DNA of 64,000 bases. Origin: Luteimonas sp. BLCC-B24. Lineage in GTDB: Bacteria; Pseudomonadota; Gammaproteobacteria; Xanthomonadales; Xanthomonadaceae. The stretch covers positions 1-64,000 of the forward strand of contig NZ_JAQQGN010000007.1 in the NCBI RefSeq assembly GCF_028550595.1, in the 5' to 3' direction. This document shows positions 58,268-64,000 of this stretch, piece by piece; position 1 is the stretch's first letter; every line of letters starts with the position of its first letter. The notes under the pieces are model-generated. The model searched no databases, was not told the origin of the DNA, and worked only from the letters and a program-made list of their open reading frames with translations. Made by a program: the position numbers and the translations under genes.

Positions 58268-59059
58268 TCAGGGGTCGGGCACGAACCCGCCGGGAAACGC
58301 ATCGGGGCGCCGGCGCTGCGCGTGCACACGCGGTCCGATTCCGAGCGCGGCGAGTGCGTCGACACTGTCGTAGCGCAGTACGGTGCGCTGGGCCGGTACA
58401 CGCGTGGCGCGTTCGAAGGCGGTGCGTGTGACCGGCGCCCATTCGCGTGCGCCGTGGCCGGTGCCGATCTGCTGCGGCAGGGCTGCCGACTCGCGGGCGC
58501 GTGACGCGTCCGCGCGGTCGCCGCTTGCGCGCGCGGACGGACGCACCGTGTCGCCCGCGGGTGGAGGCGCGGCCACCGCCACCGGCGCCGCCCGTTCGCG
58601 GAACACCGCGATGCCGATCGCACCGACATGGTCCGGGCGCCCGGTGCGCGCCGCGTAGCTGCCGGGCAGGGCGGTGAACTCGAAACGGGCGACATCGTCG
58701 TTCGATTTGCGCCAGCCGGTGATCTCCGTACGTTGCCACGGCGCCAGGACGTAGCCGGTCTGGTCGGGCGATGCGGTCTCGCCACTGACCGCGTTGACAC
58801 CGTCGATCGAAAGCACGACCAGGACACGTTCGCCGGTCGTATTGCGCAACCGCACGGCATACGGCGTGCCGGGGCGCCCTGCGATCCAGTACTCGCCGCG
58901 ATGTGGCCAGGCCGGCAGTGGCTGGCTCCGGTCGCGATCGACGATCTCCATTTCCACCAGCGGCTGCGGCGGCGCCGGGCGGTAGGCGACGGCAGCGGCT
59001 GGCAGAAGCAGCAGGCCGGCACAGGCCAATGCGGCGGACGAGCGGAGGAAGGGCGTCAT
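58268..59059 (-). CDS. conserved exported protein of unknown function
   Basis: 263 aa from ATG 59059. A signal peptide (ALACAGLLLLPAAAVAY) is followed by a beta-rich domain with YAVRLRNTTGERVLVVLS, DGVNAVSGE and GYVLAPWQRTEITGWRKS, a pattern I know as a hypothetical protein conserved in xanthomonads. The C-terminal third is Ala/Arg-rich. Function unknown. Confidence 0.75.
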   Translation of the reverse strand: MTPFLRSSAALACAGLLLLPAAAVAYRPAPPQPLVEMEIVDRDRSQPLPAWPHRGEYWIAGRPGTPYAVRLRNTTGERVLVVLSIDGVNAVSGETASPDQTGYVLAPWQRTEITGWRKSNDDVARFEFTALPGSYAARTGRPDHVGAIGIAVFRERAAPVAVAAPPPAGDTVRPSARASGDRADASRARESAALPQQIGTGHGAREWAPVTRTAFERATRVPAQRTVLRYDSVDALAALGIGPRVHAQRRRPDAFPGGFVPDP

Positions 59060-59178
59060 GGCACGGTCTCGTTCGGGAAGGTGCAGAGGCGAACGCATGG
59101 GCGCGCGATCTGGGGTTTGCCGGGGCGGGTGCCGGCCAGCGGGTAGACTTGCCGCCTGTTCCAGGCCCGTCACCGTCC

Positions 59179-60504
59179 ATGTCACAGCGTCCACAGCGCG
59201 TTCTCACCGGTATCACCACGTCCGGGACGCCGCATCTCGGCAACTACGTCGGTGCCGTGCGTCCGGCGATCGCCGCCAGCCGCGCGCCGAATACCGAGAG
59301 CTTCTATTTCCTCGCCGACCTGCACAGCCTGATCAAGGCCCAGGATCCGGCGCGCACCCAGCGATCCACGCTGGAAATCGCGGCGACGTGGCTCGCCGCC
59401 GGGCTCGACCCGGCGACGGTGTGGTTCTACCGCCAGAGCGACGTGCCCGAGACCACGGAGCTGATGTGGCTGCTGACCTGCGTGGCCGGCAAGGGCATTC
59501 TCAACCGCGCGCATGCCTACAAGGCCGCGGTCGACCGGAACCGGGCCGACGGCGAGGACGACGATGCCGCGGTGACCGCGGGGCTCTTCATGTACCCGGT
59601 GCTGATGGCCGCCGACATCCTGATCTTCAACGCCGACCGCGTGCCGGTCGGCCGCGACCAGGTCCAGCACATCGAGATGGCACGCGATTTCGCCCAGCGC
59701 TTCAATCACGTCTACGGACGCGACTGGTTCACCCTGCCCGAGGCGGTCATCGACGATCAGGTCGCGCTGCTCCCGGGGCTCGACGGCCGCAAGATGAGCA
59801 AGAGCTACGAGAACACGATTCCGCTGTTCGTGCCGCCGGCGCAGCTCAAGAAGCTGGTGTTCTCGATCCTCACCGACTCGACCTTGCCCGGCGAGGCGAA
59901 GTCGACCGACGGCTCGGCGCTGTTCCAGCTCTACCAGGCCTTCGCCACGCCGGACGAAACCGCCGGATTCGCGGCCGCGTTCGCCGACGGCATCGGCTGG
60001 GGCGATGCCAAGCAGCAGCTGTTCGACGTCGTCGAGCGCGAGATCGCGCCGATGCGCGAGCGCTACGAGGCCCTGATCGCGCGCCCCGGCGACATCGAGG
60101 ACACGCTGCGCGAGGGCGGCCGGCGCCTGCGCGAGCGTTATGCGATTCCGCTGCTGCGCGATCTGCGCGATGCGGTGGGGCTGCGCGATCTGGGCAAGGT
60201 GACCGTGGCGACCGGCGAGGCGATGGACGTCGCGCTCGCGGTGCGACCGCTGGCGGTGTTCAAGCAGTATCGCGAACCCGACGGCCGCTTCTATTTCAAG
60301 CTCGTCGACGGCGAGCGCGTGCTGCTGCAGAGCGACGCGTTCGAGGCGCCGCGCGACGCCGGGCAGACGATCGCCCGGCTGCGGCGCGGCGAGCTCGCGG
60401 TCGGCGATGCGCCGGTGACGCTGGGCGAGGGCGTCGATGCCGCCACCGTGCAGGCCGCGCTCGCCGCGCTGGCCGCCGCCGATGCCGAGAAGGCCGCACC
60501 GTGA
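59179..60504 (+). CDS. trpS: tryptophan-tRNA ligase
   Basis: A class I synthetase of 441 aa. The HIGH-type motif is TPHLGNYVGA near residue 17, and KMSKS is at 205-209. E. coli TrpS is 334 aa; the extra C-terminal stretch of about 100 residues (RFYFKLVDGERVLLQSDAF, then a glycine-helix) resembles the longer Pseudomonas type. A TAGACT box lies about 30 bases upstream. The stop overlaps the next start by GTGA. Confidence 0.95.
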   Translation: MSQRPQRVLTGITTSGTPHLGNYVGAVRPAIAASRAPNTESFYFLADLHSLIKAQDPARTQRSTLEIAATWLAAGLDPATVWFYRQSDVPETTELMWLLTCVAGKGILNRAHAYKAAVDRNRADGEDDDAAVTAGLFMYPVLMAADILIFNADRVPVGRDQVQHIEMARDFAQRFNHVYGRDWFTLPEAVIDDQVALLPGLDGRKMSKSYENTIPLFVPPAQLKKLVFSILTDSTLPGEAKSTDGSALFQLYQAFATPDETAGFAAAFADGIGWGDAKQQLFDVVEREIAPMRERYEALIARPGDIEDTLREGGRRLRERYAIPLLRDLRDAVGLRDLGKVTVATGEAMDVALAVRPLAVFKQYREPDGRFYFKLVDGERVLLQSDAFEAPRDAGQTIARLRRGELAVGDAPVTLGEGVDAATVQAALAALAAADAEKAAP

Positions 60505-60824
60505 GTCCCCTCGTCGCCGAGAATCTGGCGCTGCTGCTGTTCCTGCCGTGGTTTCTGATTCTGGGTGTGCTGTTCTGGATGGTGCCGCGGCAGCCGCGCG
60601 GGGCACGCCGCGTGGTGTTCGATCTGCTCAGCCTCGGGGTCGCGCTGTCGGCCTTTCTGCTGTCGATCCATTGGGCGCACGCCGCCGCCGACCGGGGGCA
60701 CGGCGCGATGTGGGCGCAGATTCTCGCCACCGCGGTCGGCTATGGTGTCTTTCTCGCCGCGCTCGCCGTCGCCTTCGTCGCGCGCGCGCGCGTTCTGCGT
60801 CCGCGCGCAGGCGACGACGGCTGA
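60501..60824 (+). CDS. small membrane protein of unknown function
   Basis: 107 aa from GTG 60501, coupled to trpS by GTGA. Three hydrophobic segments (LALLLFLPWFLILGVLFWMV, LLSLGVALSAFLLSIHW, ILATAVGYGVFLAALAVAFV). No family recognised. Confidence 0.65.
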   Translation: MSPLVAENLALLLFLPWFLILGVLFWMVPRQPRGARRVVFDLLSLGVALSAFLLSIHWAHAAADRGHGAMWAQILATAVGYGVFLAALAVAFVARARVLRPRAGDDG

Positions 60825-60900
60825 GTGCGCCGGCAGGCACGCATCGGGCGTGGACAGCGCACGTCCTAGACTGCCGGTTCTGTCCAGCAGGAGACCTGCG

Positions 60901-61833
60901 ATGCGCGACCGGAACGGCATCACGATCATCGACACCGGCTACGTCCGGCCCGGCCTGTGCGCGGCCTACCTCGTCGAGTCCGGTGGTCGCGCGGCGCTGA
61001 TCGACTGCGGCACCGCCACGTGCGCGCAGACCGTGCTCGACGCGATCGATGCGGCGGGCGTGGACCGCGCCGCCGTCGACTGGTTGATGGTCACCCACGT
61101 GCATCTCGATCACGCGGGTGCGGCCGGGCCGCTGATCCGCGCGCTGCCGAACGCGCAGCTGGTGGTGCACCCGCGCGGCGCGCCGCACATGATCGACCCC
61201 ACCCGGCTGATCGCCGGCGCGAAGGCGGTCTACGGCGAGGCGATGTTCGAGCGCGACCATGCCGGCATGCGGCCGGTGCCCGAAGCGCGCGTGGTCGTCG
61301 CCGAGGATGGGCATGTCGTCGAACTCGCCGGGCGTCCGCTGCTGTGCATCGACACGCCGGGCCATGCGCTGCACCACTACAGCGTCTGGGACGCGGACAC
61401 GCACAGCTGGTTCGCCGGCGATACCTTCGGTCTGTCGTACCGAGAATTCGACACGGCGATGGGACCCTTCGTCGTTCCCACGACCTCGCCGGTGCAGTTC
61501 GATCCCGCGCAGATGCACGCCTCCATCGACACCCTGCTCGCGCGTGCGCCCGAATCGATCCGGGTCGCGCATTACGGCGAGGTCGACGACTGCGTGCGGC
61601 TCGGCGCCGACCTGCACGAGCAGATCGACGCGATGGTGACCCTCGCACGCGCGGCCCAGGGCGCGCCGGATCGGCATGCGCGGATCGTCGACGGGCTGAC
61701 CCGGCTCTACACCGCACGTGCGCACGATCACGGCGTCGAGGATGCGCCCGCGCGCGTGGCCGAGGTGCTCGGCGGCGACATCGAGATCAACGCGATGGGA
61801 CTCGAGGTCTGGCTGGATCGCGCGGCCCGCTGA
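60901..61833 (+). CDS. MBL-fold metallohydrolase
   Basis: 310 aa. The metal motif is THVHLDHAG (HxHxDH) near residue 64-70, with further ligands in TPGHALHH, FAGDTFG and VAHYGE. CAGGAG precedes the ATG; a TAGACT box lies at 60867-60872. Layout is like glyoxalase II/quorum lactonase types; substrate unknown. Confidence 0.88.
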   Translation: MRDRNGITIIDTGYVRPGLCAAYLVESGGRAALIDCGTATCAQTVLDAIDAAGVDRAAVDWLMVTHVHLDHAGAAGPLIRALPNAQLVVHPRGAPHMIDPTRLIAGAKAVYGEAMFERDHAGMRPVPEARVVVAEDGHVVELAGRPLLCIDTPGHALHHYSVWDADTHSWFAGDTFGLSYREFDTAMGPFVVPTTSPVQFDPAQMHASIDTLLARAPESIRVAHYGEVDDCVRLGADLHEQIDAMVTLARAAQGAPDRHARIVDGLTRLYTARAHDHGVEDAPARVAEVLGGDIEINAMGLEVWLDRAAR

Positions 61834-61902
61834 CCGTGTCGCCGCCGGCGCCGGTGCCGCACGCGGGCGTCGGGCCGAGACCCTGCCCGCTGACGGCCGC
61901 GG

Positions 61903-62286
61903 TCATGCCCAGGTGGTGGTGTGCGCGCCGAACGGCTCGCGCTGCGGGCGGATCACGCAGAAGCGGTGCCCGCTGGGTGCTTCCATTACCCACCAGCGTT
62001 TGACAAAGCCGATCCGTCTGGCGCCGAGCGCCTCCAGGCGATCGGCCTCGGCGTCGATGTCGTCGGTCTCGATGTCGAGGTGGATGCGCGAGGCGTGATC
62101 GACCTTCTGCAGCAGCAGAAGGGGTTCGTCCGTGTCCGACTCGAGTTCGGCGTAGCGGCCGTCGCCGTCTTGGTCTCCGGTCGCGACCGCTCGGCCGAGG
62201 GCGCGGCTCCAGAACTCGATGTGCGGGGCCAGATCCTCGACCTGGCAATCCAGTACGAAGGTGGACAGGCGGCTGCGGTGGGGCAT
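61903..62286 (-). CDS. VOC-family (glyoxalase/bleomycin resistance fold) protein
   Basis: 127 aa with a single VOC module: STFVLDCQVEDLAPHIEFW at the start, IHLDIETDDIDAEADRL in the middle and MEAPSGHRFCVIRPQ at the end. The usual paired metal residues are H in IHLDI and an uncertain E; function and substrate unknown. It lies between the MBL gene and the E2 gene, convergent with the MBL gene. Confidence 0.85.
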   Translation of the reverse strand: MPHRSRLSTFVLDCQVEDLAPHIEFWSRALGRAVATGDQDGDGRYAELESDTDEPLLLLQKVDHASRIHLDIETDDIDAEADRLEALGARRIGFVKRWWVMEAPSGHRFCVIRPQREPFGAHTTTWA

Positions 62287-62460
62287 GGCGGGCGCTCCGG
62301 TGAAGGGAGCGCCAGCATGCCGCGGCCCGGTTGCAGCGGCTGCGACGACCCGCGCCGCGCGCCGGATTCGCCGCGGCGTGGCCCGGCAGTCCGTGATGAC
62401 GCCGACGGTGCCTGCCCACGCGCCGCCCGGAGGCGCGTCAGGGCGAGGCCGCCGCCCTGA

Positions 62461-63909
62461 TCACTGGGCGAGGGCCAGGTCGTCGAGCATCGCCTTGAGG
62501 AAGCGCGCGGCCTCGCCGCCGGTCGCGGCCCGGTGGTCGAAGGTCAGCGACAGCGGAATGACCTTGTGCGACTCGAAGCCGCCGATCACCGGGGTGATCT
62601 GGTGGCGGCCGCGGCCCGCGGCGACGATGGCCACGCACGGTGGCACCACGACCGGCGTGGCGTAACGACCGGCGAACATGCCGAAGTTCGACAGCGAGAT
62701 CGTGTAGCCGCTGAGTTCGCTGCCCGGGATGCTGCGGTCCTCGACCTGCGCGCGCAGACGGTTGATGCCTTCGCGCACGCCGCGCGCGTCGAGCATGTCG
62801 GCATTGCGCAGCGCCGGCACGAACAGGCCGTCGTCGGTGTCGACGGCGATGCCGATGTCGACATGCGGGTGCAGGGTACGGGTGAGCTTGTCGCCGTCGA
62901 ACCAGGCATTGAGCGCAGGCACCGCGCGCGCGGCGACGCAGATCGCGCGGATCAGGCGGCTGGTCACGTCGTTGCCGGGCACCCAGGCCTGGATGTCGGC
63001 ATCGTCGCTGAGTGTCGTGGGCACCACCTTGGCGTGCGCATCGGCCATCACTCGCGCCATGTTGCGGCGCACGCCCTTCAGTGGCTCGGGCTGCCCGGAG
63101 GCCGAGACCGATGGCGGCTGCGTGCGCATCGGCTTGCCCGAGGCGGACAGCGCGGTGCGTGTGGCCGCCTGGCGGGGCGCGTCCTGTGCGGGCGGGGCGT
63201 CGTGGCTGACGCGGTATTCGCCGGCACGCGGCGGTGGCGCGCTGTCGTTCGCGCCGGGCGCGGCGCTGCCGTCGACGGCGGCCTGCTTGACGTCGGCCAT
63301 CGTCACCACGCCGTCGGCGCCGGTGCCGCGCACGCGCGCGATGTCCACCTTCAGCTTGCGGGCCAGCGCGCGCACGGCCGGCATCGCCTTGACGCCGCCG
63401 GCCGAGCTGGCCTGCTCGCTGTGCACGGTGTCGGAGGACTGCATCGCGCCGACCACGGTGCCGCTGTCGGCGCGCGCGCCGCCGGCGTCGGACTTCGCTT
63501 CCGGCTGGGCGCCGTCGCCTTCGGCAATGGCGCCGCCTTCGCTGGATGCGACGACCTTGTCGTCCGGCGCCGGATCCTGGGTGCCGACACCGTGGCCGGC
63601 AGCGGGCTTCGGCGGGCCGTGATGGTGGCCGGTGTCCTGACCCTCGGCGCGCTGCGGCAGGCTGGGGTCGATCTCGAACTCGGCCAGCACCGCGCCGGTC
63701 TCGATGATGTCGCCGGCCTCGCCTGCGAGCTTCAGCACCTTGCCCGATACCGGCGAGGGCACGTCGACGACCGCCTTCGCGGTTTCCATCGAAACCAGCG
63801 CGTCGTCGAGGCGGATCGTGTCGCCCACCTTGACCGCCCATTCGACGATCGTGGCATCCGGGAGGCCTTCGCCGAGATCCGGGAGGCGGAAGGAAGTGGT
63901 GTTGGCCAT
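62461..63909 (-). CDS. dihydrolipoamide acyltransferase (E2) of a 2-oxoacid dehydrogenase
   Basis: 482 aa from ATG 63909. One N-terminal lipoyl domain with K45 in SMETAKAVVDV, a long charged linker (about 80-170), a peripheral-subunit-binding domain (MPAVRALARKLKVDIARV) and a catalytic domain ending TFDHRAATGGEAARFL. The METAKAVV lipoyl type fits branched-chain or pyruvate-type E2 of xanthomonads. GAGGA precedes the ATG and overlaps the upstream gene's stop, so it belongs to an operon running in from the right edge. Confidence 0.93.
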   Translation of the reverse strand: MANTTSFRLPDLGEGLPDATIVEWAVKVGDTIRLDDALVSMETAKAVVDVPSPVSGKVLKLAGEAGDIIETGAVLAEFEIDPSLPQRAEGQDTGHHHGPPKPAAGHGVGTQDPAPDDKVVASSEGGAIAEGDGAQPEAKSDAGGARADSGTVVGAMQSSDTVHSEQASSAGGVKAMPAVRALARKLKVDIARVRGTGADGVVTMADVKQAAVDGSAAPGANDSAPPPRAGEYRVSHDAPPAQDAPRQAATRTALSASGKPMRTQPPSVSASGQPEPLKGVRRNMARVMADAHAKVVPTTLSDDADIQAWVPGNDVTSRLIRAICVAARAVPALNAWFDGDKLTRTLHPHVDIGIAVDTDDGLFVPALRNADMLDARGVREGINRLRAQVEDRSIPGSELSGYTISLSNFGMFAGRYATPVVVPPCVAIVAAGRGRHQITPVIGGFESHKVIPLSLTFDHRAATGGEAARFLKAMLDDLALAQ

Positions 63910-63920
63910 GCGTGCAATCC

Positions 63921-64000
63921 TCAATCGATCGTGCCGGCGGGGGCCGGCGGTGCGAGCACGCGGGCCGGAACCCAGCCGCGTCTGCCCGTTCTGTCTTCGG
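63921..64000 (-). CDS. 3' end of a gene cut by the window edge
   Basis: The minus strand reads open from the edge to a TGA at 63921-63923. The last 25 residues (RRGWVPARVLAPPAPAG) look like the end of an SH3-like domain. It shares the E2 gene's operon. Only the C terminus is visible, so identity is not claimed. Confidence 0.5.
   Translation of the reverse strand, partial: EDRTGRRGWVPARVLAPPAPAGTID

Overview
The window is chromosomal DNA from a high-GC gammaproteobacterium, most likely of the family Xanthomonadaceae/Lysobacteraceae (Luteimonas or Lysobacter-like). This rests on very high GC, third-position GC bias, and gene orders I know from xanthomonads and Pseudomonas: algZ-algR-hemC, prmA-DUF3426-fis-purH, PepSY protein-phoP-phoQ, and bfd near bfr. 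I see no insertion sequence, prophage, integrase or CRISPR array. Nearly everything is core or lineage-core genome. Species assignment is inference.

Layout. 1-609: about 530 bases with no gene, then tRNA-Ile2(CAT). 0.7-7.6 kb: osmoregulated periplasmic glucan genes opgD-opgH, a carboxylesterase, an AlgZ/AlgR-type two-component pair, and hemC. 7.6-13 kb: poorly characterised membrane and exported proteins, an FAD/NAD(P)-binding protein, a TonB-like protein and a WYL-domain regulator. 13-17.7 kb: two tandem exported S9 serine peptidases separated by a gap bounded by long inverted repeats. 17.8-19.5 kb: tRNA-Met, rppH, bfd and bfr. 19.5-24.2 kb: a signalling pair on the minus strand (response regulator with degenerate GGDEF and EAL domains, then a hybrid kinase with HPt). 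24.2-27.1 kb: DUF4126, a coiled-coil membrane protein, erpA and nudC.

27.1-31.9 kb (minus): a CD225/dispanin-DUF2752 pair, an MFS-acyltransferase fusion, a thioesterase and purD. 32-38 kb: AGCS amino acid symporter, purH, fis, a DUF3426 zinc-ribbon protein, prmA and a small lipoprotein. 38-42 kb: an alpha/beta hydrolase overlapping a DUF3182-like gene, and a coupled pair of unknown genes. 41.9-47 kb: a TonB-dependent receptor with a metallophosphoesterase 2 bases downstream. 47-53 kb: dusA-ctlX, PepSY-like protein-phoP-phoQ and mtfA. 53.7-56.5 kb: birA-coaX-SPOR and tRNA-Thr(TGT). 56.5-64 kb: arginase, an entericidin-like lipoprotein, CsbD, trpS, an MBL hydrolase, a VOC protein and the E2 subunit of a 2-oxoacid dehydrogenase, with the 3' end of one more gene at the right edge.

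Two organisational themes run through the window. Gene pairs are often translationally coupled by ATGA or GTGA overlaps. Several genes have a -10-like hexamer 6-7 bases before the start codon, the spacing expected for leaderless mRNAs (hemC, the WYL regulator, the DUF6776-like gene, nudC, the SPOR gene, and a 24-codon reading frame that ends inside the birA start codon). The most unusual items are that small reading frame before birA, the inverted-repeat-bounded gap at 15.2-15.5 kb, the doubly degenerate c-di-GMP protein, and the CD225-DUF2752 pair. I did not find a clearly new multi-gene system.
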